This document shows positions 7,956 to 15,598 of a stretch of 38,578 bases of DNA, in pieces. The first letter of the stretch is position 1; each line of letters starts with the position of its first letter. The notes under the pieces are model-generated. The model was not told where the DNA came from, made no database searches, and saw nothing but the letters and a program-made list of their open reading frames with translations. The position numbers were made by a program, and so were the translations under genes. Source of the DNA: Comamonas sp. (GTDB taxonomy: Bacteria; Pseudomonadota; Gammaproteobacteria; Burkholderiales; Burkholderiaceae_C); NCBI RefSeq assembly GCF_009360615.1, contig NZ_SPEY01000081.1, positions 1 through 38,578 on the forward strand, read 5' to 3'.

Positions 7956-9479
7956 CTACATGGCATGCACGGCTTGTGCCAGGGCCTGGATGCCCTGGGC
8001 GATCTGTGCCGCAGGAATGGACTGGTAGCCCAGACGGATGAAGTTGCCGGTGTTGCGGGAGGAGGTGAAGAACACATCGCCGGGCTCGATCAGCACCCCC
8101 TGCGCGGCGGCCTCGCGTGCCAGTGCCTGGGCGGAGATGTGGCCCGGCAACTGCACCCAGCACGAGCCGCCGCCACGCACCGGAGTGATGCGGCATTGAG
8201 GCAGGTAGCGGGCCATGGCCGCGGTCAGCTCGGCATGACGTTCCTTCTGGGCCTGGCCGAGGCGGCGCAGCTGGGCCTCGTAATGGCCCAGCGAGATGAA
8301 CATGGCCAGGGTGCGCTGAATGAACGTGGACGGGTGGCGGATCATGAGACGTCGCAGGGCGCGCAGCTCCTTGATCAGTTCGGGCGGAGCCACGATATAG
8401 CCTACGCGCAGGCCCGGCGCCAGGGATTTGGAGAGGCTGCCGATGTAGATCACGCGGTTGTTGCGATCCAGGCTTTTGAGTGCGGGGATCGGCTGTTCGT
8501 CGAAGCTGCTTTCGCTCTCGTAGTCGTCCTCGATGATGATGAGGTCATGCTTCTGGGCGGCCTCCAGCAGGGCTTCGCGTCGCTCCAGCGGCATGGTGAC
8601 ACCCGTCGGGCACTGGTGGCTGGGCGTGACGTAGAGGTATTCGAGCTTGCGCATGGCCGCGACGATGGGCAGACCCTCGCCGTCCACGCCGATCGGAATG
8701 ACCTGCGATGTGCGGCTGCTGAAGATGTTGCGCGCATCGGGGTAGCAGGGATCCTCGATGCCGACGCAGGTGCCTTCGCGCATCAGCAGATCGGCCACCA
8801 TGTACAGCGCATGCTGCGCGCCGACGGTGATGATGATCTCGTCGGGCGAGGCCCAGACGCCGCGGCGCGGCAGGATCTTGGTCTGCACCTGCTGGATGAG
8901 GCTTTCGTCGTCGCGCGTGATGTGATCGGGGGCCCACATGCGGATGTCCAGCACGCCCAGGGACTTGAGGCAGCACTCGCGCCAGGCGGCCGTGGGAAAC
9001 AAGTCCTTGTCGAACTGGCCGTAGAGAAAGGGGTAGGGAAACCGCTGCCAGTCGTCTTCCTTGACAATGCTGCGTTGCAGGCTGGGGCGCAGCCACAGGC
9101 GGCGCGACCAGTCCGTGCGCGCCTCGGCATCCGTGCTCCTGCCCCTGCCCGGCGTGCGGTCGGCCGTGCGGCCCTGCAGCACATCGGGATGGATGAAATG
9201 GCCTTTTCTCTCTCGGCTCAGCAAGAAGGCCTCTTCGGTCAGCTGCTGGTAGGCCATGACCACGGTGATGCGGCCCACGCCCAGCAGCTTGGCCAGCTCG
9301 CGACTCGATGGAACGGCATCGCCGGGCGCGAGAATGCCGGTGAGGATGGCATCGACCAGCATTTCGCGAATCTGGCCCTGAAGGCTCAGCGAAGGCCTGG
9401 CACTGCGGCGAAACAGCTGCTCCCACATGGCCACGGATGGAGGAATCGAGGGCGAGGCCGGTTTTCTATCTGTCGTCAT
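7956..9479 (-). CDS. tauR: MocR-family PLP-dependent transcriptional regulator, TauR-like
   Basis: 507 residues from the chosen ATG at 9479. An ATG 120 bp further upstream is in frame, but the extra N-terminus looks non-conserved. The N-terminal GntR winged helix-turn-helix contains GDAVPSSRELAKLLGVGRITVVMAYQ and is followed by an arginine-rich linker. The C-terminal part has a fold-type I aminotransferase pattern: IIIEDDYESE with the pyridine-contacting Asp, then GSLSKSLAPGLRVGY with the PLP-binding lysine at 351. MocR proteins use PLP-amino adducts as signals; TauR, PdxR and GabR are known members. The context favours TauR, activating tauABC and the dehydrogenase genes in response to taurine. 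GabR-like control of the adjacent permease is an alternative. Confidence 0.75.
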   Translation of the reverse strand: MTTDRKPASPSIPPSVAMWEQLFRRSARPSLSLQGQIREMLVDAILTGILAPGDAVPSSRELAKLLGVGRITVVMAYQQLTEEAFLLSRERKGHFIHPDVLQGRTADRTPGRGRSTDAEARTDWSRRLWLRPSLQRSIVKEDDWQRFPYPFLYGQFDKDLFPTAAWRECCLKSLGVLDIRMWAPDHITRDDESLIQQVQTKILPRRGVWASPDEIIITVGAQHALYMVADLLMREGTCVGIEDPCYPDARNIFSSRTSQVIPIGVDGEGLPIVAAMRKLEYLYVTPSHQCPTGVTMPLERREALLEAAQKHDLIIIEDDYESESSFDEQPIPALKSLDRNNRVIYIGSLSKSLAPGLRVGYIVAPPELIKELRALRRLMIRHPSTFIQRTLAMFISLGHYEAQLRRLGQAQKERHAELTAAMARYLPQCRITPVRGGGSCWVQLPGHISAQALAREAAAQGVLIEPGDVFFTSSRNTGNFIRLGYQSIPAAQIAQGIQALAQAVHAM

Positions 9480-9492
9480 GGATGGTTCTGAA

Positions 9493-9509
9493 TGCACTGC
9501 CGCAGTGCA
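9493..9509. promoter_or_regulatory. Inverted repeat just before the MocR gene
   Basis: TGCACTG-CCG-CAGTGCA is a perfect 7-bp inverted repeat 13 bp upstream of the chosen start codon of the MocR gene. It could be a small hairpin in the leader or a binding site. It is unlike the bipartite tau element. Confidence 0.4.
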
Positions 9510-9738
9510 CGGCGGCCTGGAGCGACCGGCCGCCCTGGCACGCGGGGCCGGGTTCTTCGGGATCCATGAACAGGGCATCGCAGAGGCCGCCTGCAGCATG
9601 CTGACGGACCGGTTTCAGCGCTCGAGATTAGCGCATATGCTGGGGCTTGGAATCAGGCTTTTCATGTGGTTGCAGTCCCGATGCAGCGTGCAGGATCCGA
9701 AATTGCGGCCAGTTTTTTCGTGGCCTCGAAAACCAGTA

Positions 9739-9744
9739 TATAAT
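9739..9744 (+). promoter_or_regulatory. -10 box of first tRNA-Arg
   Basis: Perfect TATAAT 10 bp before the tRNA 5' end. No clear -35 is seen. The same hexamer stands at nearly the same distance (10 bp) before the second copy. Confidence 0.75.
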
Positions 9745-9754
9745 TTGAGGCTTG

Positions 9755-9831
9755 GCGGCTGTAGCTCAGCTGGATAGAGTACTTGGCTACGAACCAAGGG
9801 GTCGTGGGTTCGATTCCTGCCAGCCGCACCA
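9755..9831 (+). tRNA. tRNA-Arg (anticodon ACG), copy 1
   Basis: 77 nt that fold as a full cloverleaf. The 7-bp acceptor is GCGGCTG/CAGCCGC with discriminator A and an encoded CCA. The anticodon stem CTTGG/CCAAG encloses loop CTACGAA, giving anticodon ACG at 34-36, normally edited to ICG and reading CGU/CGC/CGA. The T arm holds GGTTCGATTCC. Confidence 0.97.
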
Positions 9832-9837
9832 AACGAC

Positions 9838-9871
9838 AAGCCTCAGAACTGAAAAGTTCTGAGGCTTTTTC
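9838..9871 (+). terminator. Terminator of first tRNA-Arg
   Basis: A 13-bp stem (AAGCCTCAGAACT and its complement) with a short A-rich loop and a T run begins 7 bp after the tRNA. Confidence 0.92.
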
Positions 9872-9963
9872 GTTGCGTTCCTGTCTATGGAGGCAGGACT
9901 GCCGGTGCTGGAAAGCCTTTGAAGAAAAATCGGGGTTTTCACGGATCGGCTTCAAAATCTGTA

Positions 9964-9969
9964 TATAAT
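9964..9969 (+). promoter_or_regulatory. -10 box of second tRNA-Arg
   Basis: Perfect TATAAT, 10 bp before the second tRNA. Its presence makes the second copy an independent transcription unit. Confidence 0.75.
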
Positions 9970-9979
9970 TCGATGATTG

Positions 9980-10056
9980 GCGGCTGTAGCTCAGCTGGAT
10001 AGAGTACTTGGCTACGAACCAAGGGGTCGTGGGTTCGATTCCTGCCAGCCGCACCA
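9980..10056 (+). tRNA. tRNA-Arg (anticodon ACG), copy 2
   Basis: Identical in all 77 positions to the copy 225 bp upstream, including the encoded CCA. The same cloverleaf and ACG anticodon apply. It has its own -10 box and terminator, and the DNA between copies otherwise differs. Confidence 0.97.
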
Positions 10057-10063
10057 AAACGAC

Positions 10064-10096
10064 AAGCCTCGGAACTGCAAGGTTCTGGGGCTTTTT
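10064..10096 (+). terminator. Terminator of second tRNA-Arg
   Basis: A 10-bp stem from GCCTCGGAAC with two G-U type pairs, then TTTTT. It is clearly a diverged copy of the terminator after the first tRNA. Confidence 0.88.
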
Positions 10097-10158
10097 CGTT
10101 TCCGGGATTTGGCAGGGTTCCCCGGGTGGCGGGCCCGATCTGTGTGAAGATCGGCCCC

Positions 10159-10725
10159 ATGAGCAAGGCTTTCACCAAAGAATCGGACGGCGACGACGAT
10201 GATGACGTCGGCGCTCTGCCGCCATTGCCCGCTGGCGGCAAGAACTACATCACGCCCCAGGGCTACCAGCGCATCAAGGACGAGCTGCTGGACCTGATCG
10301 ACAACGAGCGCCCCAAGATCGTGGAGATCGTGCACTGGGCTGCCAGCAACGGCGACCGCTCGGAGAACGGCGACTACCTGTACGGCAAAAAGCGTCTGCG
10401 CGAGATTGACCGCCGCATCCGCTTTCTGACCAAGCGACTGGAAATCGCCGAGGTGGTCGATCCTGCCGTGCATGCGGGCAGCGACCAGGTCTTTTTCGGC
10501 GCCACGGTCAGCTATGTCGATGACGAGGGTGTGGAGCGCACCATCACCATCATGGGCATCGACGAGGCGGACAGCGCGCAGAACCAGGTCAGCTGGATTG
10601 CGCCGGTCTCGCGTGCGCTGCTCAAGGCGCGCGTGGGCGACGAGGTGGCCTTGCCCACGCCGGCCGGTGTGCGCATGCTGGAGATTCTGGACGTCCGCTA
10701 TCCGCAACCTGCGGCGCGCTCCTGA
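10159..10725 (+). CDS. greB: Transcription elongation factor GreB
   Basis: 188 residues. The start at 10159 (MSKAFTKES) is the one conserved in the family. The N-terminal coiled coil spans YITPQGYQRIKDEL to AEVVDP and includes the NGDRSENGDYLYGKKRLREIDRRI segment. The acidic pair at the coiled-coil tip lies in this region. A C-terminal FKBP-like domain follows. GreB binds the RNA polymerase secondary channel and stimulates cleavage of backtracked RNA. An acidic stretch ESDGDDDDDVG at residues 8-18 extends the N-terminus relative to E. coli GreB. Confidence 0.93.
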   Translation: MSKAFTKESDGDDDDDVGALPPLPAGGKNYITPQGYQRIKDELLDLIDNERPKIVEIVHWAASNGDRSENGDYLYGKKRLREIDRRIRFLTKRLEIAEVVDPAVHAGSDQVFFGATVSYVDDEGVERTITIMGIDEADSAQNQVSWIAPVSRALLKARVGDEVALPTPAGVRMLEILDVRYPQPAARS

Positions 10726-10741
10726 GTTCACGAACGGCAAA

Positions 10742-10777
10742 AAGGGCGCGGCATCCACATCGGATGTCGCGCTTTTG
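10742..10777 (+). terminator. Terminator after greB
   Basis: An 11-bp stem (GCGCGGCATCC with one G-T pair) with loop ACATC, flanked by A residues upstream and TTTT downstream, 16 bp after the greB stop. The flanking A and T runs could make it work in both directions. Confidence 0.85.
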
Positions 10778-10784
10778 TTTGGTG

Positions 10785-10861
10785 AGCGGTGTTCGCTTGA
10801 TATTCAGCGATTTCAGATCGTTTCGATATTGAATTCGCTGCTCATAAGGCGCTGGTAGCTA
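10785..10861. repeat. Dispersed intergenic repeat, copy A (between converging greB and mltB)
   Basis: AT-richer than its surroundings. Read on the minus strand it contains CAATATC (10831-10825), nine variable bases, TGAAATC (10815-10809), two bases, then TGAAT (10806-10802). The same order and spacing occur at 28601-28630. A CTTA-centred GCGC/AGCG block flanks this core in both. The outer limits are approximate. Confidence 0.6.
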
Positions 10862-12187
10862 TTATTTTTGAGACGGAATGCCGGCCTGCAGGCGTTGCAG
10901 CAGCTCCAGCGTGGGGTAGCCGTCTGCCACCAGGCCTTCGCTTTGCTGGTATTGACGCAACCCTGCGCGGGTGGCCGGCCCCATCACGCCGTCGGCGGCA
11001 CCGGTGGCAAAGCCGCGCTGGCTGAGTGCGGTCTGCAGGGCACGGGTCTGCTCGCGCGTCAGGGCACCGAGCTCGCGCGGCCACTCGCCGCTGACGCCGC
11101 CATTGCCTGCCAGCTGCGAGGCGAGCAGGCTCACGGCCAGCGCATAGTTGGTGGAGTTGTTGTAGCGCAGGATGGCGCGGAAGTTGCTGCCCACCATGAA
11201 GGCAGGGCCGCGAGCGCCGGCCGGCGCGATGATGCTGGCGCCGGCCATCGCGGGCAAGGCCTGGCCGTTCACGGCCTGCACACCTTCTGTGGCCCAGGCC
11301 GTGCTGTTCTGGCGCGTGGCGAGTTCGGCGCGCGCGTAGTCAAAACCGGCTGGCAGGCGCACCTCGATTCCCCAGGGCTCGCTGGCGTTCCAGCCTGCGC
11401 TGGCCAGATAGTTGGCCGTGGATGCGGCCACGTCGGCCATGGAGCCCCAGATGTCACGGCGGCCATCCCCGTCGGCATCCACGGCATATTGCAGGAACAC
11501 CGAAGGCAGAAACTGGGTGTGGCCCATGGCGCCGGCCCAGGAGCTGATCATGTGGGCGGCGTCGATGTCACCGTTGTCGATGATGCGCAGCGCGGCAATC
11601 AGCTCCTTCTGTGCCCATTCGGCGCGGCGCCCATCGAAGGCCAGGGTGGCCAGCGCATCCACGGCCGAGAAGCTGCCGAAGTTGCTGCCGTAATTGCTTT
11701 CCATGCCCCAGATGGCAGCAATCACCGTCGCCGGCACGCCATAGCGCTGGCTGGCCGCCTGCAGGCTGGCTCCGTGTTCCTGCATCTTGAGCTTGCCGGT
11801 CTTGATGCGCTGTGCGGAGACGGCGCTATCCAGGTATTGCCAGGGCGTGCGTGTGAACTCGGGCTGGGAGCGGTCGAGCCTGACGATGCTGGGCTGCAGC
11901 TTGGCGCCGGCCAGGGCACTGCCAAGCGTGCGTTCCGAAATGCCCGCGGCGCGTGCACGCGGGGTGAATTCCTGCTTCCAGTGCGCGAAGTTGCGGGCCT
12001 GTATGGGGTTTTCCGCTGTTGCCGCCTCGCCCGTGGCTTGCTCAGCCTTGGCGGCGCTTGCCGGCTCGGGCGCGGCCGCCGCTGGAGGTTCGGGCTGGGT
12101 GGCGCAGCCTGCGAGCAGGGCTGCCGCGATGGCGGTGGCCAGCAGGTGCTGACGGGCATTCAGGTGCAAGGTGGCGGTTTGGGGCAT
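10862..12187 (-). CDS. mltB: Membrane-bound lytic murein transglycosylase, MltB family
   Basis: 441-residue lipoprotein. The signal peptide ends in the lipobox LLAGC with the lipidated cysteine at 28, followed by an Ala/Pro/Glu-rich linker to about residue 60. The SLT_2 catalytic domain carries the glutamate at 163 in WGMESNYGSNFG, and GAMGHTQFLPSVF is typical of the MltB group. A C-terminal peptidoglycan-binding type 1 domain (from about TREQTRALQTAL to the end) binds the cell wall. The enzyme cuts glycan strands to 1,6-anhydro-muropeptides at the outer-membrane inner face. The start at 12187 gives a proper signal peptide; the longer in-frame version does not. It lies 138 bp downstream of spoT on the same strand. 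Confidence 0.9.
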   Translation of the reverse strand: MPQTATLHLNARQHLLATAIAAALLAGCATQPEPPAAAAPEPASAAKAEQATGEAATAENPIQARNFAHWKQEFTPRARAAGISERTLGSALAGAKLQPSIVRLDRSQPEFTRTPWQYLDSAVSAQRIKTGKLKMQEHGASLQAASQRYGVPATVIAAIWGMESNYGSNFGSFSAVDALATLAFDGRRAEWAQKELIAALRIIDNGDIDAAHMISSWAGAMGHTQFLPSVFLQYAVDADGDGRRDIWGSMADVAASTANYLASAGWNASEPWGIEVRLPAGFDYARAELATRQNSTAWATEGVQAVNGQALPAMAGASIIAPAGARGPAFMVGSNFRAILRYNNSTNYALAVSLLASQLAGNGGVSGEWPRELGALTREQTRALQTALSQRGFATGAADGVMGPATRAGLRQYQQSEGLVADGYPTLELLQRLQAGIPSQK

Positions 12188-12325
12188 GGCTGTGATTGTC
12201 GCTTGCAGCCGCGGCCGGGGAGTGCTTGCAGGGCGCGATAGTGCTTGCAGAATGCAACAAAATCTTTCGCTCAGCCCATGAAGGCAAATGGCCATCAGCA
12301 GCGGCCCCGCGCCGGTGTCGGGAGA

Positions 12326-14581
12326 TCAGGCCATGACTCGGCTGGCGCGAATGACCGAGTGCAGGCGGCGCAGATTGCGCAGCGCATTCTCCAGCTGTAC
12401 GCTGTTCTGCACGGAGATGACAAAGCGCAGGTCGGTGGTGCCGATGGCAGCTTCGTCAGTCATCTCGACGCGCACGATATCGGCTTCGGCATTCGAGAGC
12501 TCGGCCGCCACGCGGGCCAGCACGCCTTTGTTGTTCTGCACCGTGACCACGATGCCGGCTTCGAACAGGCGCGTGATGTCGTCGGACCAGTCCACGGTGA
12601 TGAAGCGGTCGGCATCCTTTTCGCGCAGCTTGATGGCATTGTTGCAATGGGCATGGTGCACGACCAGGCCCTGGCCGCCGAGGTAGCCCAGAATCGGATC
12701 GCCCGGCACGGGACGGCAGCAGTGCGAGTAGTAGACCGAGCTGCTCTCGTCGCCGTTGAGCGTGACCGCGCCCTGGAAGGGGCGGTTGTGCGTGTTGAAG
12801 CGTTCCTGTGTGATGAGCAGCGCATCGGGGCGCACGCCTTGCTTGGCCATGAAGCTCGTCATGCGCGCGGCCACCAGGGAGGCGATGCGGCGGCCCATCC
12901 CGATGTCCACCATGAGGTCTGCAGGCGTGCGGTTGCCCGTGATGCGCAAAATCTCGTCCCAGACGCCCTTGTTGGCTTCGTCCTGCGGCGGCACGCTGTC
13001 GATGCCTTCGGCGCGCAGAGCCTGGGCCAGCAGCGACTCTCCGAGCTGACCGGCTTCGGTCTGGGCTGCATTCTTGAGATAGGAGCGAATCTTGGAGCGC
13101 GCGCGTCCGGTTTTCACAAAACTCAGCCAGGCCGGATTGGGTGCGGAGGTTTCGGAAGTGATGATCTGCACCACATCGCCGCTCTTGAGTTCGGTGCGCA
13201 GCGGCACTTCCTCGTCATTGATCTTGGCCGCCGTGGTGCGATGCCCGATCTTGCTGTGGATGGCGTAGGCAAAGTCCACCACCGTGGCGCCGCGCGGCAT
13301 GGCCATGATCTCGCTCTTGGGCGTGAACACATACACGGCATCGGGAAAGAGGTCCACCTTGACGTGATCCCAGAACTCGGCCGCGTCGCGGGTCTCGTTC
13401 TGGATGTCGAGCAGGGACTGCAGCCATTGGGTGGACAGATGCTCGGAGTCATGGCCCTGCTGTGCCTTGTACAGCCAGTGGGCCGCGACGCCGGCCTCTG
13501 CCACGATGTTCATCTCTTCGGTGCGGATCTGGAATTCGATGCTGACGCTGGAGGGGCCGACCAGCGTGGTGTGCAGCGACTGGTAGCCGTTGCTCTTGGC
13601 TATCGCGATGTAGTCCTTGAAGCGGCCCGGCATGGGCTTGTACTTCTGGTGCAGCACGCCCAGCGCCGTGTAGCAGTCCAGGGTCTTGGGGACGATGATG
13701 CGAAAGCCGTAGATGTCGGTGACCTTGGCAAAGCTCAGCTGGTTCTTCTGCATGCGCTGGTACAGCGAGTACAGCGTGCTCTCGCGGCCCAGCAGCCGCA
13801 CGGGCAGGCTGTGCGTGGCAAAGGCGGTGCTGACCTCGTCCTGCACGCGCTGAACGAGATCCCGACGGCGCGTTCGCGAGCGTCCTATGGCTTTTTCCAG
13901 CGTGGCATAGCGCCAGGGATGCAGATGCTTGAACGACAGGTCCTGCAGTTCGCGATAGGTCTGGTTCAGGCCCAGTCGATGCGCGATCGGGGCGTAGATT
14001 TCCAGCGTTTCCGACGAGATGCGGCCCCACTTGCTGCGCGGCATGTCGCTCATGGTGCGCATATTGTGGGTGCGGTCGGCCAGCTTGATCAGGATGACGC
14101 GCACATCCCGCGCCATGGCCAGCAGCATCTTGCGAAAGGATTCGGCCTGGTTTTCCTCGCGGGTGTTGAACTGCAGCTTGTCCAGCTTGGTCAGCCCGTC
14201 CACCAGTTCGGCCACGTCCTCGCCGAAGCGCTCCTTCAGATCCAGCTTGGTGATGCCGCAATCCTCCATGGAGTCATGCAGCAGGGCCGCCATCAGGGCA
14301 GGGGCATCGAGCTTCCAGTTGGCGCAGATTCCCGTGACAGCGATGGGGTGGGTGATATAGGGGTCTCCACTGCTGCGCCACTGATCGGTATGTGCTTGAT
14401 CGGCGTAGATATACGCCTGGCGCACGCGCTGCGCGCTGTCCGCGTCCAGATAGCCCAGATGCTCCATCAACCCGTCAAAAGCAGCAGCCGACACACGTGC
14501 AGCCTGTTCAGCGGGCATGCGCTGAGGCTTGGCCGGTGCCGTAGAGGAAGGTGCAATCGTCGAGTTCTGGGCCGCTGTCAT
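12326..14581 (-). CDS. spoT: Bifunctional (p)ppGpp synthase/hydrolase SpoT
   Basis: 751 residues. The domains run in the usual order. First is an HD hydrolase with HDSMED (His102-Asp103) and LADRTHNMRTM intact, so hydrolase activity is expected. The synthetase domain follows, with YGFRIIV and EFQIRTEEMN. Next are TGS (VYVFTPKSEIMAMPRGATVVDFAYAIHSKIGH), the helical and zinc-finger-like HCCRPVPGD segment, and a C-terminal ACT domain. It balances ppGpp during nutrient stress. The start at 14581 avoids an upstream extension that overlaps the terminator hairpin. It follows gmk and rpoZ on the same strand, an arrangement widespread in proteobacteria. The intact HD motif and the rpoZ linkage argue for SpoT over RelA. 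Confidence 0.95.
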   Translation of the reverse strand: MTAAQNSTIAPSSTAPAKPQRMPAEQAARVSAAAFDGLMEHLGYLDADSAQRVRQAYIYADQAHTDQWRSSGDPYITHPIAVTGICANWKLDAPALMAALLHDSMEDCGITKLDLKERFGEDVAELVDGLTKLDKLQFNTREENQAESFRKMLLAMARDVRVILIKLADRTHNMRTMSDMPRSKWGRISSETLEIYAPIAHRLGLNQTYRELQDLSFKHLHPWRYATLEKAIGRSRTRRRDLVQRVQDEVSTAFATHSLPVRLLGRESTLYSLYQRMQKNQLSFAKVTDIYGFRIIVPKTLDCYTALGVLHQKYKPMPGRFKDYIAIAKSNGYQSLHTTLVGPSSVSIEFQIRTEEMNIVAEAGVAAHWLYKAQQGHDSEHLSTQWLQSLLDIQNETRDAAEFWDHVKVDLFPDAVYVFTPKSEIMAMPRGATVVDFAYAIHSKIGHRTTAAKINDEEVPLRTELKSGDVVQIITSETSAPNPAWLSFVKTGRARSKIRSYLKNAAQTEAGQLGESLLAQALRAEGIDSVPPQDEANKGVWDEILRITGNRTPADLMVDIGMGRRIASLVAARMTSFMAKQGVRPDALLITQERFNTHNRPFQGAVTLNGDESSSVYYSHCCRPVPGDPILGYLGGQGLVVHHAHCNNAIKLREKDADRFITVDWSDDITRLFEAGIVVTVQNNKGVLARVAAELSNAEADIVRVEMTDEAAIGTTDLRFVISVQNSVQLENALRNLRRLHSVIRASRVMA

Positions 14582-14628
14582 ATTCCTTAAATGTAGCCTG
14601 CAAGTACCGGGTGCAAGGTGATAGGCAC

Positions 14629-14653
14629 AAAAAAGCACCGACGGGCGGTGCTT
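14629..14653 (-). terminator. Hairpin with T run between rpoZ and spoT
   Basis: On the minus strand, AAGCACCG / CGGTGCTT with a 5-nt loop is followed by six Ts, 33 bp after the rpoZ stop and about 48 bp before the spoT start. It has full terminator form, so it should limit readthrough from gmk-rpoZ into spoT. Confidence 0.8.
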
Positions 14654-14685
14654 AATTGTCTATTTTGGTGCTGCGATGCAACAGC

Positions 14686-14889
14686 TTAACCCGGCACCTT
14701 CTTCAGCATTTCCAGGCCTACCTTGCCGTCTGCGATTTCACGCAGGGCGGTGACGCTGGCCTTGTTCTTGGTTTCAATCTTGGGGGTATGGCCTTGATTG
14801 AGCATGCGGGCGCGGTAAGTCGCGGCCAAAACGAGCTGGAAGCGGTTGGGGATCTGCTCCAGGCTATCTTCAACAGTAATGCGTGCCAT
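14686..14889 (-). CDS. rpoZ: RNA polymerase omega subunit
   Basis: 67 residues with the family start [28 protein letters not shown] and a later [16 protein letters not shown]. Omega assists assembly of the beta' subunit and in proteobacteria forms part of the ppGpp site on RNA polymerase. The gene sits 18 bp after gmk and before spoT, consistent with that role. Confidence 0.97.
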   Translation of the reverse strand: MARITVEDSLEQIPNRFQLVLAATYRARMLNQGHTPKIETKNKASVTALREIADGKVGLEMLKKVPG

Positions 14890-14907
14890 CAGGAACTCCG
14901 GGAACGG

Positions 14908-15561
14908 TCAGTTGGATTCAGGGATGTTGAGCGACTCGAAGGTGTCGGCGCGAAGGCGCCGCTGGGCCGCATATTTGAGGCGTTGCGCGTGAATGATCGC
15001 CTTGAGATCAAAGAGCGCACTCTCAAACAGTTCGTTGATTATAACGAAGTCGAATTTTGCGACCTGCGCCATTTCCTCTTCGGCGTTCCTCAGGCGCAGC
15101 TCGATGACTTCGGGGGCGTCCTCGCCGCGATTTTCCAGGCGGGCGCGCAGCTCGTCCCAGCTCGGCGGCAGGATGAAGATCAGCACGGCGTTGGGAAAGG
15201 CCTTCTTGACCTGGAGGGCACCCTGGTAATCGATCTCGAGCAGCACATCGGTGCCGCTCTGGATGCGCTCTTCCAGAGACCTCTTGGCAGTGCCGTAGCG
15301 GCGGCTGTGCACATTGGCCCATTCGACAAAGCCGTTGTTGGCGACCATGGCGTCGAACTCCGCGTCCGAGACGAAGTAATACTCGCGGCCATGCTTTTCC
15401 TGGCCGCGCGGCGCGCGCGTGGTGTGCGAGACGGAGGGATAGACGCGCGCGTCGAATTCACGCAGGGCGCGTACCAGAGAGGATTTGCCGGCACCGCTGG
15501 GGGCCGACACGACAAATAGATTTCCGGGATGGTCCATGACTTTGGGCATGACTTTGGGCAT
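14908..15561 (-). CDS. gmk: Guanylate kinase
   Basis: 217 residues from the outermost ATG. The P-loop is [12 protein letters not shown], followed by SHTTRAPR and HGREYYF of the GMP-binding region and [11 protein letters not shown]. It phosphorylates GMP to GDP. Three in-frame ATGs stand at 15561, 15549 and 15537 because a 12-bp unit is repeated in tandem, encoding MPKV twice before MDHPGN. None has a clear ribosome site. The innermost (209 residues) matches the usual family start best. It lies 37 bp after yicC and 18 bp before rpoZ. Confidence 0.95.
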   Translation of the reverse strand: MPKVMPKVMDHPGNLFVVSAPSGAGKSSLVRALREFDARVYPSVSHTTRAPRGQEKHGREYYFVSDAEFDAMVANNGFVEWANVHSRRYGTAKRSLEERIQSGTDVLLEIDYQGALQVKKAFPNAVLIFILPPSWDELRARLENRGEDAPEVIELRLRNAEEEMAQVAKFDFVIINELFESALFDLKAIIHAQRLKYAAQRRLRADTFESLNIPESN

Positions 15562-15598
15562 GAATCGGGCGTACGGGGTCGGTACGCCCAGGGCTTGC

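Noticed and set aside
7965..9491. 508-codon open frame on the plus strand
   Set aside because: Shadow of the MocR gene, which carries both the DNA-binding and PLP lysine motifs.
9662..10057. Repeated short protein-like frames across the tRNA genes
   Set aside because: The repeated peptide (AGIEPTTPWFVAKYS) is simply the antisense translation of the two identical tRNA-Arg genes.
12245..14590. 781-codon open frame on the plus strand
   Set aside because: Antisense shadow of spoT, with the same His/Gly/Ala-rich composition and no motif.
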